From positions 1 through 52,562 of the forward strand of contig VGFS01000012.1 in the NCBI GenBank assembly GCA_016868785.1: DNA of 52,562 nucleotides. Direction: 5' to 3'. Below are positions 18,961 through 27,681 of this stretch, in pieces (within the stretch, counting starts at the first letter, position 1; the number at the start of each line of letters is the position of its first letter). The translations under genes and the position numbers were made by a program. The stretch comes from Bacteroidota bacterium. Lineage in GTDB: Bacteria; Bacteroidota; Bacteroidia; NS11-12g; UBA955. The notes under the pieces are model-generated. The model made no database searches and was not told where the DNA came from. It saw only the letters and a list, made by a program, of their open reading frames with translations.

Positions 18961-20274
18961 ATGACAACACAATCTTCATACGTTCCTTACAAGGTAAAAG
19001 ACATCTCATTGGCTGAATGGGGTAGGAAAGAAATCAAAATGGCGGAAGCAGAAATGCCCGGTTTGATGGCCTTGCGTGCCGAATACGGTGCATCAAAGCC
19101 ATTGGCGGGTGCGCGCATCGCAGGATGCTTGCACATGACCATTCAAACCGCGGTTTTGATTGAAACTTTGGTTGAGTTGGGAGCCGAGGTAACTTGGAGC
19201 TCATGCAACATTTTCTCTACCCAAGACCATGCCGCCGCTGCAATTGCCGCTGCCGGTATTTCCGTGTATGCTTGGAAAGGACAAAACGAAGAAGAATTCG
19301 ACTGGTGCATCGAGCAAACGTTGCATTTCGGAGAGGATCAAAAACCGTTGAACATGATTTTGGATGATGGCGGTGATTTGACCAACATGGTTTTTGATAA
19401 TTACCCTGCCTTGATTTCTGGCATCAAAGGATTGAGCGAAGAAACCACCACCGGCGTTCACCGTTTGTACGAGCGTATGGCCAAAGGTACTTTGCACATT
19501 CCTGCCATCAACGTAAATGATAGCGTAACCAAGAGCAAATTCGATAACAAATACGGATGCAAAGAGAGTTTGGTGGATGCCATCCGTCGCGCTACCGACG
19601 TCATGATGGCCGGTAAAGTTGCGGTTGTCTGCGGATATGGCGACGTTGGAAAAGGTTCTGCAGATTCATTGCGCGGCGCTGGTGCTCGTGTGATGGTGAC
19701 AGAAATTGATCCGATTTGTGCCTTACAAGCGGCAATGGATGGTTACCATGTGGTACACATCGACAAAGCCATTCCTCAAGCCAACATCGTGGTAACAGCT
19801 ACCGGTAACTGTAACATCGTTACTTCAAAGCACTTCCAATCCATGAAGGACAAAACCGTCGTTTGTAACATCGGACACTTCGACAATGAAATCGATATGG
19901 CATGGTTGAACAAAACCTATGGCAACACCAAATACACCATCAAACCTCAAGTAGATGTATACAACTTGAATGGCAATGAAATCATTGTGTTGGCTGAAGG
20001 TCGTTTGGTGAACTTAGGCTGCGCAATGGGTCACCCTAGCTTTGTGATGAGTAACAGCTTTACCAACCAAACCTTGGCTCAGTTGGAATTGTGGAACAAC
20101 CACGCCAGCTACAAGAACGAAGTGTACGTACTGCCCAAGCATTTGGATGAGAAAGTTGCAAAATTGCATTTGGCACACATCGGTGCTGAGTTGACAGAAT
20201 TGACACAAGAGCAGGCCGATTACATTGGTGTAAACATCAATGGTCCGTTCAAAAAAGATACTTACAGATATTAA
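18961..20274 (+). CDS. ahcY: Adenosylhomocysteinase
   Basis: A 437-residue S-adenosyl-L-homocysteine hydrolase. It splits S-adenosylhomocysteine into adenosine and homocysteine in the activated methyl cycle. Landmarks are '[17 protein letters not shown]', '[13 protein letters not shown]', '[13 protein letters not shown]' with the catalytic Lys and Asp, the NAD-binding '[15 protein letters not shown]', and the C-terminal '[11 protein letters not shown]' that reaches into the neighbouring subunit's cofactor site. The ATG at 18961 gives the usual family start; the upstream in-frame extension would cross the promoter. It appears monocistronic: the next gene is convergent, with only 3 bases between the stops. 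Confidence 0.98.
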   Translation: MTTQSSYVPYKVKDISLAEWGRKEIKMAEAEMPGLMALRAEYGASKPLAGARIAGCLHMTIQTAVLIETLVELGAEVTWSSCNIFSTQDHAAAAIAAAGISVYAWKGQNEEEFDWCIEQTLHFGEDQKPLNMILDDGGDLTNMVFDNYPALISGIKGLSEETTTGVHRLYERMAKGTLHIPAINVNDSVTKSKFDNKYGCKESLVDAIRRATDVMMAGKVAVVCGYGDVGKGSADSLRGAGARVMVTEIDPICALQAAMDGYHVVHIDKAIPQANIVVTATGNCNIVTSKHFQSMKDKTVVCNIGHFDNEIDMAWLNKTYGNTKYTIKPQVDVYNLNGNEIIVLAEGRLVNLGCAMGHPSFVMSNSFTNQTLAQLELWNNHASYKNEVYVLPKHLDEKVAKLHLAHIGAELTELTQEQADYIGVNINGPFKKDTYRY

Positions 20275-20277
20275 TTT

Positions 20278-21753
20278 TTATCGGTTTGCAGCAGGGTTCC
20301 ACAGTTGATAAGTGGTGCCCTGCTCAAATTCGAAATAGCGCCGATTCAATCGGTCGATGCGCTGAGGTATCTCAAAGGGTGCACCAATCAGCAAAGAATC
20401 CCCAATCTTTTTTTGCGTTTCTCCCCAATCTGCCAATTCCTGGGAGGTCATGGCTTTCATTGATTTTAGGGTCGATGGTTCACCGGTTCTTTCCTTGTTG
20501 ATGGCTGTAATTAGCGCAGTTTCGTAGCTCAGTCCCCACAAAGAACCGGGGAAAATACGGGCAGATAGAGTATCGTAGTGGGCCATCATTTTGGCTCCGG
20601 GCATGGTTGCTGTAAGCGACTGTAGCTGTAATTTTCTGTTGGAATAATCAGGACTGTATTTTTGAATGCCGAGAAGCATGTTGATCGATAAGAACCAGGG
20701 GAGGATACCGATCATGCTTTTAGAAATCTCCCGCTGTTTTGCCGTGATGAATTTCAAGCGATATGCGCTGTGTTGTGGCTCTTGACTGCCCCACAAATAC
20801 ACAGAAATCGACAGTAAGGATAACACGCCAATGGGATAGCAGAATTTCTCCATGTTGATGTGGGCATCGCCCTGGGCGTAAATGACAACCGCGACGATGG
20901 TATCGGACAGAATGATAAAGAAAAAAGCGGCTGAAACCCATCGCCATGGTTTGCTGAGGCCCAAAGCGAAACAGGCCAAAGCGGTAACGGCAGGGATGAA
21001 AAACCAAGAGGCGCCCAACAGGTAGTTTACGCTCAACAATTGGAAAAAATTCGACCAAGTCTCGGGATTGCTTAGGGTCTGATATAGTCCTGAATCGTAG
21101 GCGTTGCTGGGGAAAATGACGGATTTTAGGATCAGTGCGATGCACAAACTGGCCGACATAATTCCCAAGGATTTTCGCGACATTCTGTGTAATGATAGCG
21201 CAATGATTACGGGGAGGTAAAGCCAGCCGGCGGGGTGAGAAAATAATAGGATGAGGATACAGAGGAAGACGCCGGCAGTTTGCCAGACTTGCGTTGTATG
21301 CTTAGGCAGGTTGTCGATCAACAGCAGGGTACACAGGAAAGCCCAGGTGCACAAACCTATTTCGCTGTAGCCGATAAAGAAAAGTTCTGATCCGCCGCAG
21401 ATGATTAGTAAGAATAATATCCAACGGTGCTTGTGGCGGGCGAAAGCAATCCAAGTGGCCCATGCCATGAGCGGTAGGATGAGATTTAAACCCTGTAAAA
21501 CAATCGATATTGGGGCTCCAATGGCGGTGAGCAATTGCCCAGGCCATACGAGGAGTTCGCAAGCGAATCGGTCGTAGAACAGCGCTTGGTGATTGAGTAT
21601 TCGAAAAAGGGTGTAGGCACTATCGGTATGCAACCATCGTTCTTCGCCTAGGTGAAAAACCACAAACAGCCAAAGCGGCCAAATTAAACCTTCGGCGTAT
21701 TGACCCATCCACCGGGATTTTGTTGTGATCGCAGGGTTTGATGGGTTGTCCAT
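20278..21753 (-). CDS. Polytopic membrane protein of unknown function
   Basis: A 491-residue protein with about ten to eleven hydrophobic segments in the first 360 residues and a soluble C-terminal tail of about 130 residues. The arrangement (an aromatic/acidic patch 'HTDSAYTLFRILNHQ' after the first helix, many membrane helices, then a soluble tail) is reminiscent of GT-C glycosyltransferase-like or O-antigen-ligase-like proteins, but I see no decisive catalytic motif. The gene begins 6 bases after the topoisomerase IV subunit B stop on the same strand and is probably co-transcribed with it. Codon use looks like its neighbours. Function not recognised. Confidence 0.6.
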   Translation of the reverse strand: MDNPSNPAITTKSRWMGQYAEGLIWPLWLFVVFHLGEERWLHTDSAYTLFRILNHQALFYDRFACELLVWPGQLLTAIGAPISIVLQGLNLILPLMAWATWIAFARHKHRWILFLLIICGGSELFFIGYSEIGLCTWAFLCTLLLIDNLPKHTTQVWQTAGVFLCILILLFSHPAGWLYLPVIIALSLHRMSRKSLGIMSASLCIALILKSVIFPSNAYDSGLYQTLSNPETWSNFFQLLSVNYLLGASWFFIPAVTALACFALGLSKPWRWVSAAFFFIILSDTIVAVVIYAQGDAHINMEKFCYPIGVLSLLSISVYLWGSQEPQHSAYRLKFITAKQREISKSMIGILPWFLSINMLLGIQKYSPDYSNRKLQLQSLTATMPGAKMMAHYDTLSARIFPGSLWGLSYETALITAINKERTGEPSTLKSMKAMTSQELADWGETQKKIGDSLLIGAPFEIPQRIDRLNRRYFEFEQGTTYQLWNPAANR

Positions 21754-21759
21754 GACGGT

Positions 21760-23655
21760 TTATTCCTCGGCCAAAACCACCTCGGTATCCAAAACGGTTT
21801 TCACGATTTCGGGCTGGTCGTCTTTCTCTACCACCAAGTTGTCGATGATGAATTCTTGTCGCTCCGGGGTGTTTTTCCCCATGTAGTAGTTCAACAATTT
21901 TTCAATGTTCGATTCTTGGCTGAGGATGACGGGTTCTATGCGGATATCGGGGCCGATAAATCCAGCAAATTCATCTGGCGATATTTCTCCAAGTCCTTTG
22001 AATCGTGTGATTTCGGGTTTGTTGCCCAATTTAGCAATGGCGTTTTTTCTTTCTTCGTCGGAGTAGCAATAGATGGTTTCTTTCTTGTTTCTAACCCTGA
22101 AGAGCGGTGTTTGAAGGATGTAAAGGTGTCCATTTCTCACTAGGTCGGGAAAGAATTGCAGGAAGAAGGTCATCAGCAGCAGGCGGATGTGCATGCCATC
22201 CACGTCGGCATCGGTGGCGATAACGATGCGGTTGTATCTCAAGTTTTCTAGGTCTTCTTCGATGTCAAGGGCGTGTTGCAGCAGGTTAAATTCTTCGTTT
22301 TCGTAAACGATTTTTTTCTTGAGGCCGTAGCAGTTGAGGGGTTTACCGCGCAAGCTAAAAACGGCTTGCAGATTGGGGTTGCGGCTTTTGGTAATGGATC
22401 CGCTGGCACTGTCTCCCTCGGTGATGAACAGGGTGGTTTCAAAACGCACATCGGATTTGGCATCGCTGAGGTGGGTTTTGCAATCACGAAGTTTCTTGTT
22501 GTGGAGGTTGGCGCGTTTGGCTCGTTCTTTGGCCAATTTTTGCACGCCGGCCATGTCTTTGCGTTCGCGTTCATTCTGCAGGATTTTTTTCAGCAGGGCG
22601 TCTGCAACGCTGGGGTTTTTATGCAGGTAGTCGTCGACGTTTTTCTTCACAAAGTCGAGCATGGCTGTTTTGATACTTGGGCCATTAGGTCCCATATCGG
22701 CACTGCCTAATTTGGTTTTTGTTTGACTTTCGAAAACCGGCTCCATGATGCGAATACTGATTGCGGCGGTGATGGAGGCTCGGATGTCGGTGGCGTCGAA
22801 TTCTTTTTTATAAAATTCTCGGATGGTTTTCACGAAGGCTTCGCGGAATGCGGCCAGGTGGGTTCCTCCTTGGGTGGTAAATTGTCCGTTTACGAAGGAG
22901 TAATATTCTTCGCCATAGGAATCGGTGTGGGTGAATGCCAGTTCTACATCGTCGTTTTTGACATGAATAACTGGGTATAGCGCGGCTTCGGCAGTAACCT
23001 TGTGTTCGAGCAAATCGAGGAGGCCTCGCCGCGACGCGTAACTTTCGCCATTGAAGCGAATGGTAAGGGCCGAGTTGAGGTAGGTGTAATTCTTGATTTG
23101 TTCACGCAGGAATTCGTTGATGAAACGGTAGTTTTTGAAGATGGAGACATCGGGTTCAAAAACCATCAAGGTGCCATTGGGCTCCGCGGTTTCTGTTTCT
23201 GGTGCATCCACCATCAGTTCACCGCGCTCAAATTCTGCCCGTTTGGTTTTGCCATTGCGGAAACTTTGTACCACAAAATAGTTCGAGAGCGCATTGACCG
23301 CTTTGGTACCCACCCCGTTCAAGCCCACCGATTTTTGGAAGGCTTTGGAGTCGTACTTTCCTCCAGTATTGATTTTGGATACGCAATCGATGACTTTTCC
23401 CAAGGGAATTCCCCGACCCCAGTCGCGAATGGTTACCCGTTTATCATCGATGGTGATTTCGATTTTCTTGCCGTTGCCCATGACGTGCTCATCGATGGAG
23501 TTGTCGACAATTTCCTTCACCAAGACATAAATACCGTCATCGGCGGCGGTGCCATCGCCCAATTTCCCGATGTACATCCCGGGACGCAGGCGGATGTGTT
23601 CTTTCCAATCGAGACTTCTGATTTCGTCTTCGGTATACCTGGCCTGTTCACTCAT
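21760..23655 (-). CDS. parE: DNA topoisomerase IV subunit B (ParE/GyrB family)
   Basis: A 631-residue type IIA topoisomerase ATPase subunit. The GHKL ATPase domain shows '[13 protein letters not shown]', 'DWGRGIPLG', '[14 protein letters not shown]' and the 'QTKTKLGS' Lys loop. The TOPRIM domain has '[12 protein letters not shown]' and the DADVDG triad in '[13 protein letters not shown]'. The length and lack of a long insertion match the B subunit called topoisomerase IV in Bacteroidota. Its partner A subunit begins at 51917, about 28 kb away, rather than next door. A near -7 element (TAATATTG) is 5 bases before the ATG. It decatenates sister chromosomes. Confidence 0.93.
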   Translation of the reverse strand: MSEQARYTEDEIRSLDWKEHIRLRPGMYIGKLGDGTAADDGIYVLVKEIVDNSIDEHVMGNGKKIEITIDDKRVTIRDWGRGIPLGKVIDCVSKINTGGKYDSKAFQKSVGLNGVGTKAVNALSNYFVVQSFRNGKTKRAEFERGELMVDAPETETAEPNGTLMVFEPDVSIFKNYRFINEFLREQIKNYTYLNSALTIRFNGESYASRRGLLDLLEHKVTAEAALYPVIHVKNDDVELAFTHTDSYGEEYYSFVNGQFTTQGGTHLAAFREAFVKTIREFYKKEFDATDIRASITAAISIRIMEPVFESQTKTKLGSADMGPNGPSIKTAMLDFVKKNVDDYLHKNPSVADALLKKILQNERERKDMAGVQKLAKERAKRANLHNKKLRDCKTHLSDAKSDVRFETTLFITEGDSASGSITKSRNPNLQAVFSLRGKPLNCYGLKKKIVYENEEFNLLQHALDIEEDLENLRYNRIVIATDADVDGMHIRLLLMTFFLQFFPDLVRNGHLYILQTPLFRVRNKKETIYCYSDEERKNAIAKLGNKPEITRFKGLGEISPDEFAGFIGPDIRIEPVILSQESNIEKLLNYYMGKNTPERQEFIIDNLVVEKDDQPEIVKTVLDTEVVLAEE

Positions 23656-23727
23656 AGATACAATATTAATGCTTGGATATTAACCACTATGCCCGAGTTT
23701 TTCACATCCTTCACTTATTTTCGCAAC

Positions 23728-24264
23728 ATGAAATGGTATGGAATGTTGGGTGTGCTTTTGATGATTTCGGGGTGCACTTCGAAATTTGATCAAGATTTGG
23801 CCAAGGTGGCGCCTTACGAGGCGATGATTGTGCCCAAAGTTCAGTGGGAAAAACTGCCTGATTCGGCTACGACTGCGTTGATGGAATTTGCTAAAATCCA
23901 TCCGGAGTACAAGCATAGTAGCGACTTTGTATACGTTTGTACTAAGTTGGCAGAGCGCCAGGGTATGGTTTTCAAAGCGGCTGAATACAGCGAATATTAT
24001 ATCGAGCAGTTCAAGCCCACCGGCAAACCTTTGATGGAAATGTTGGTGGTGGCCTCACACTATTTTGAGCAGGGCGGGGCGTTGGATAAGGCGTTGAAAT
24101 ACTATCAGCGATTGGCCAAAGAATTCGGAAATGAAGAGGTTGGTAAACAAGCCATCGTGATGATAGACATGCTGAATTTGGGCCTTACAACGCCCGAGGC
24201 GCAGATGAATTACATCCTTCAAAAAGCGGTAAAAGATTCAGCCAAAACGGGGAATGCTCATTGA
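23728..24264 (+). CDS. TPR-like lipoprotein leading the molybdenum-cofactor operon
   Basis: A 178-residue lipoprotein. The signal (MKWYGMLGVLLMISGC) ends in a lipobox; mature Cys at residue 16. The mature part consists of paired helices with TPR-like spacing ('ALDKALKYYQRLAKEFGNEE'), so it is probably a protein-interaction module facing the periplasm. The ATG at 23728 is chosen because it gives the signal peptide; a longer in-frame extension is antisense to parE. TATTTTCG, one mismatch from the -7 consensus, lies 4 bases upstream. Its last 11 bases overlap the start of moaA, so the two are translationally linked, though no role in cofactor synthesis is known to me. Confidence 0.75.
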   Translation: MKWYGMLGVLLMISGCTSKFDQDLAKVAPYEAMIVPKVQWEKLPDSATTALMEFAKIHPEYKHSSDFVYVCTKLAERQGMVFKAAEYSEYYIEQFKPTGKPLMEMLVVASHYFEQGGALDKALKYYQRLAKEFGNEEVGKQAIVMIDMLNLGLTTPEAQMNYILQKAVKDSAKTGNAH

Positions 24265-25240
24265 TTCCTTTCATAGGGTACACGATTATTTGCGAATTTC
24301 GCTGACAGACAATTGCAATTTGCGATGTTCGTATTGCATGCCGGAGGAGGACTATGATTTTACCCCGGCAAGTCGGTTGATGCAGGTCGACGAAGTGGTG
24401 GCTATTGCCAAAGCATTTGTGGATGCGGGTGTGAAGAAAATCCGACTAACGGGCGGAGAACCTTTGGTGAGAAAAGATGCCGCCACCATCATAGAAAAAT
24501 TGAGTGGTTTGGGGGCTGTTTTGACTATGACTACCAACGCCACCCGGGTGCATGAGTTTGCCGATTTGATGTGGGCTGCGGGTATGCGAACGATCAATGT
24601 GAGCTTGGATACGTTAAACCGCGACACCTTTTTGTTTTTGACCAAACGCGATTTGTTTGACCGGGTGAAAGAGAACATTGATGGTTTGTTGTTGAAAGGC
24701 TTTGGGGTGAAGGTGAATGCTGTGGTTATGAAAGGGGTAAACGATGCCGAAATTTTGGATTTTGTGCGTTGGAGTGCGGCCTCGCCGGTGGATGTGCGGT
24801 TTATTGAATTTATGCCTTTTGAAGGCAATCATTGGCAGCAGGAAAAGGTGGTTACTTGGCAACAAATGTTGGAGGTAGTGCGCGCTACTTATGGTGGGGA
24901 TATAGAGCCGCTTCCGCGAAAGCCACATGAAACCGTGAAGCAGTATCGCGTGGCGGGTGCGAAGGGTACGTTTTCAGTGATAAGTACATTGAGTGCTCCT
25001 TTCTGTGGCGATTGCAACCGCATGCGTCTGACTGCGGATGGCAAAATGAAAAATTGTCTGTTTAGCAAGGGTGAAACCGATTTGTTAGCTGCGCTGCGCA
25101 GGGGAGAGGATATCACACCCCTTATCCGTGAGACGGTGGGTCTAAAAGCGATGGCATTGGGTGGGCAGTTTTCGGCCGACATAGAAAATATCGATGCAAA
25201 AACCATTGTGAACCGCAGTATGATTACCATTGGCGGATAG
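24254..25240 (+). CDS. moaA: GTP 3',8-cyclase MoaA
   Basis: A 328-residue radical-SAM enzyme that starts molybdenum-cofactor synthesis by converting GTP to 3',8-cyclo-7,8-dihydro-GTP. The N-terminal SAM cluster motif is CNLRCSYC (residues about 22-29) and the C-terminal second cluster is 'CGDCNRMRLTADGKMKNC'. 'IRLTGGEPLVRKD' is the SAM-binding GGE region, and the protein ends in the Gly-Gly tail (TIGG) required by the family. It starts inside the end of the preceding lipoprotein gene. moeA follows 18 bases downstream. Confidence 0.97.
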   Translation: MLIDSFHRVHDYLRISLTDNCNLRCSYCMPEEDYDFTPASRLMQVDEVVAIAKAFVDAGVKKIRLTGGEPLVRKDAATIIEKLSGLGAVLTMTTNATRVHEFADLMWAAGMRTINVSLDTLNRDTFLFLTKRDLFDRVKENIDGLLLKGFGVKVNAVVMKGVNDAEILDFVRWSAASPVDVRFIEFMPFEGNHWQQEKVVTWQQMLEVVRATYGGDIEPLPRKPHETVKQYRVAGAKGTFSVISTLSAPFCGDCNRMRLTADGKMKNCLFSKGETDLLAALRRGEDITPLIRETVGLKAMALGGQFSADIENIDAKTIVNRSMITIGG

Positions 25241-25258
25241 TCAGTAAATTGCACCTCA

Positions 25259-26512
25259 ATGACCCAAAGTTTAATTTCTGTGGCCGAGGCTAAGTCGCTG
25301 ATTGGGGCGCATGTGTGGCGTTTACCATCCACCCGAATGTTGTTGGGCGATGCTTTGGGTTTGGTTTTGGCCGAGGATGTGATTGCGCCATTGAACATGC
25401 CGGGATTTAACCAAAGCGCGATGGATGGCTATGCGTTTTCATGGGAGGGTTTTTTACAGAATGGGGCATTGACGATTGTTGGGGAGGTGGCTGCAGGGGC
25501 GGCCGAGGCAGGGCCGAGACCCGCCCCCAATCAAGCCGTGAGGATATTTACTGGAGCCCCGGTTCCGGATGGATTTGACACCGTGGTGATGCAAGAAAAG
25601 GTATCGGTGAGCCAAGGTGTATTGCACATCCTGGATGAAGGATTGGTGCAGGGACGGAATGTGCGTTTGGTGGGCAGTGAAATCGCGGAGGGTGCTTTGG
25701 CGATGCAGTCGGGAACCCCACTAACGCCTGCCGCCATCGGTTTTTTGGCAAGTTTGGGAATTACGCAGGTGTCGGTGATTCCAGCCCCAATAATTGCCTT
25801 GGTGGTGACGGGTGATGAGCTGCAGACGCCTGGGGTTGCATTGACTTTCGGACAAGTATATGAGTCGAATTCGCAGTTGTTGCAAGCGGCGCTGCAGTGG
25901 TTGCGATTTTCACAAGTGAAAATTCATTATGCAAAAGACGATTTGGATTCGTTAACACGCACATTGTTGGCGGCGGTTGAGGTTTCGGATTTGGTTTTGC
26001 TCACGGGGGGTGTAAGCGTTGGGGATTATGATTTTGTACCCAAAGCCGCCGCCGCCGCGGGGGTAGAAGCTGTTTTTCATAAAATCAAACAAAAGCCCGG
26101 AAAACCCTTGTTTTTTGGGGTGAAGAAGGGGGCTCATGCAAAATCGGAAATAGGTTCTGCGAATCAAACGGTGGTTTTCGGTCTGCCAGGAAATCCAGCA
26201 TCGGTATTGACTTGTTATTATCAGTACGTCACGGTGGCTTTGGAAAAACTCTCCGGGAGGTCGGTTACTATGAAGCCGTGTCGTGCTCAATTGCAATCGG
26301 ACTATCAGAAACCCGCGGGCTTAACCCATTTTTTAAAAGCCGATTTGCATGCCGCTGCGGATGAGCATTCGTCTTCAATTGTGTTTCTGATGGGTGCTCA
26401 AGAATCGTTTCGCTTGAGTTCGTTCGCGGTATCCAACGCAATCGTTGAAATTCCCGCGGAGACCACAAGGGTTGAAAAGGGTGATTGGGTTAACGTATAC
26501 CCAATCCAATAA
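25259..26512 (+). CDS. moeA: Molybdopterin molybdenumtransferase MoeA
   Basis: A 417-residue MoeA, inserting molybdate into adenylylated molybdopterin. It shows 'LAEDVIAPLNMPGFNQSAMDGYAF', with the family's PxFxxSxMDGYA motif, 'GAPVPDGFDTVVMQE', 'GDELQTPG' and 'YESNSQLL' of the MoCF domain, 'LLTGGVSVGDYDF' and 'VFGLPGNPASVL'. The domain order and length are normal. It is the second cofactor gene in the operon, between moaA and a TauE/SafE-like permease gene. The start is the ATG 18 bases after the moaA stop. Confidence 0.96.
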   Translation: MTQSLISVAEAKSLIGAHVWRLPSTRMLLGDALGLVLAEDVIAPLNMPGFNQSAMDGYAFSWEGFLQNGALTIVGEVAAGAAEAGPRPAPNQAVRIFTGAPVPDGFDTVVMQEKVSVSQGVLHILDEGLVQGRNVRLVGSEIAEGALAMQSGTPLTPAAIGFLASLGITQVSVIPAPIIALVVTGDELQTPGVALTFGQVYESNSQLLQAALQWLRFSQVKIHYAKDDLDSLTRTLLAAVEVSDLVLLTGGVSVGDYDFVPKAAAAAGVEAVFHKIKQKPGKPLFFGVKKGAHAKSEIGSANQTVVFGLPGNPASVLTCYYQYVTVALEKLSGRSVTMKPCRAQLQSDYQKPAGLTHFLKADLHAAADEHSSSIVFLMGAQESFRLSSFAVSNAIVEIPAETTRVEKGDWVNVYPIQ

Positions 26513-26538
26513 GTTCAAATTCTTTAACTTCGAAAACC

Positions 26539-27432
26539 ATGTTTGCATCGGAAGTACTTCTTTGGCTCGGATTATTTTCCCTGGTGGCGTTTATGTATTC
26601 GGCGGTTGGACATGGGGGCGCGAGTGGCTATTTGGCTCTTTTATCATTGTATGATGTAGTGCCAGAATACATGAAGCCCATTGCGTTGGTTTTGAACATG
26701 CTGGTGAGTGGAATTGCTTTCTTTCAGTTTTACCGACAAGGTCATTTTTTGTGGCGTCTTTTTTTTCCCATTGCGATATTCTCTGTTCCGATGGCGTACT
26801 GGGGCGGGTTAACACCCCTGAAGGACCTATGGTATCAGCGTGGATTGGGTATTTTTTTGGTGATTTCTGTGGTGATGCTGTTGTGGCCAAAAAGAACGGA
26901 GACGCCTACATTGTTTACCTCGGCTGACTCTGATTCAGGCACTTCAGGTACTGATGTACCGGATTCTGTGAACAAAAGGGTCGGTTGGTGGAACAAGAAA
27001 ACAGGTGTGGCAGCTTTCATGGGTGCGGTCATCGGTTATGTCTCCGGTTTGTTGGGCATTGGTGGTGGAATTCTCCTTTCGCCGGTGCTTTTGATGATTC
27101 GTTGGACCCATCAAAAGCAAACGGCTGCCATTAGTGCGGCATTCATTTTTGTGAATTCAGCGGCTGGTTTGTACGGGTTTGTTCAACAGCACACACCTTG
27201 GATAACAACCGCTCAAAAGTTGGGCGGCAAGGCGGATACAATACTGGCTGGTCGATGTGCTTTCGGAGATCCTTGGTTTCAAGTGGTAGCAATCCTCTCG
27301 GTGTTGAATTTGCCGGTTTTGTTGGGCGGTCTTTTTGGGTCGTGGTGCGGCGCCAAGAAATTCAATCAAACCGCGATGAAATACATTTTGTGTGTTGTGT
27401 TGTTGATCGCTGCGATCAAATTACTTTTGTGA
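26539..27432 (+). CDS. TauE/SafE (TSUP) family permease inside the molybdenum-cofactor operon
   Basis: A 297-residue inner-membrane protein with about eight hydrophobic segments in two halves. The first half has 'GHGGASGYLALL' and the second 'GLLGIGGGILLSPVLL', the paired Gly-rich motifs of the TSUP/TauE family; a hydrophilic, Ser/Asp-rich linker (about residues 118-150) separates them. Family members move sulfite, sulfoacetate or other organosulfur anions. Here it lies between moeA (26 bases) and moaD (2 bases). Molybdate or sulfite transport connected with cofactor synthesis is therefore possible, but unproven. TAACTTCG, one mismatch from the -7 consensus, is 6 bases upstream. Confidence 0.85.
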   Translation: MFASEVLLWLGLFSLVAFMYSAVGHGGASGYLALLSLYDVVPEYMKPIALVLNMLVSGIAFFQFYRQGHFLWRLFFPIAIFSVPMAYWGGLTPLKDLWYQRGLGIFLVISVVMLLWPKRTETPTLFTSADSDSGTSGTDVPDSVNKRVGWWNKKTGVAAFMGAVIGYVSGLLGIGGGILLSPVLLMIRWTHQKQTAAISAAFIFVNSAAGLYGFVQQHTPWITTAQKLGGKADTILAGRCAFGDPWFQVVAILSVLNLPVLLGGLFGSWCGAKKFNQTAMKYILCVVLLIAAIKLLL

Positions 27433-27434
27433 CT

Positions 27435-27677
27435 ATGCAGGTGAGGTTGTTGTTTTTTGGAAATTTAACCGATGCGGTGCCATCGTCCACGTTGGATTGG
27501 GATTGGAATGGACAACGATTTGCTGTGGTTGATTTGCTACAATCTTTGTATGTGAATTATCCAAAATTAAAGGGGAAGACATTTAGAGTGGCCGTAAATC
27601 AGCAGTTTGTTGAGACCAATTTTGCCCTTACAGATGGCGATGAAGTTGCGTTGATGCCACCATTTTCAGGGGGATAG
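27435..27677 (+). CDS. moaD: Molybdopterin synthase small subunit MoaD
   Basis: An 80-residue ubiquitin-like sulfur carrier. It starts MQVRLLFFGNLTD and ends 'DEVALMPPFSGG'; the terminal Gly-Gly is adenylated by MoeB and then carries the thiocarboxylate used to build the dithiolene of molybdopterin. The start is 2 bases after the permease stop. A much longer in-frame extension upstream lies within the permease gene and is rejected. Both partners, MoeB and MoaE, follow in the operon. Confidence 0.93.
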   Translation: MQVRLLFFGNLTDAVPSSTLDWDWNGQRFAVVDLLQSLYVNYPKLKGKTFRVAVNQQFVETNFALTDGDEVALMPPFSGG

Positions 27678-27681
27678 GTTC

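Noticed and set aside
23002-23727. Upstream extension of the lipoprotein at 23728
   Set aside because: The extension is antisense to parE, whereas the ATG at 23728 gives a proper lipoprotein signal.
27198-27434. Upstream extension of moaD
   Set aside because: It overlaps the permease gene in another frame; MoaD has the standard 80-residue length from 27435.
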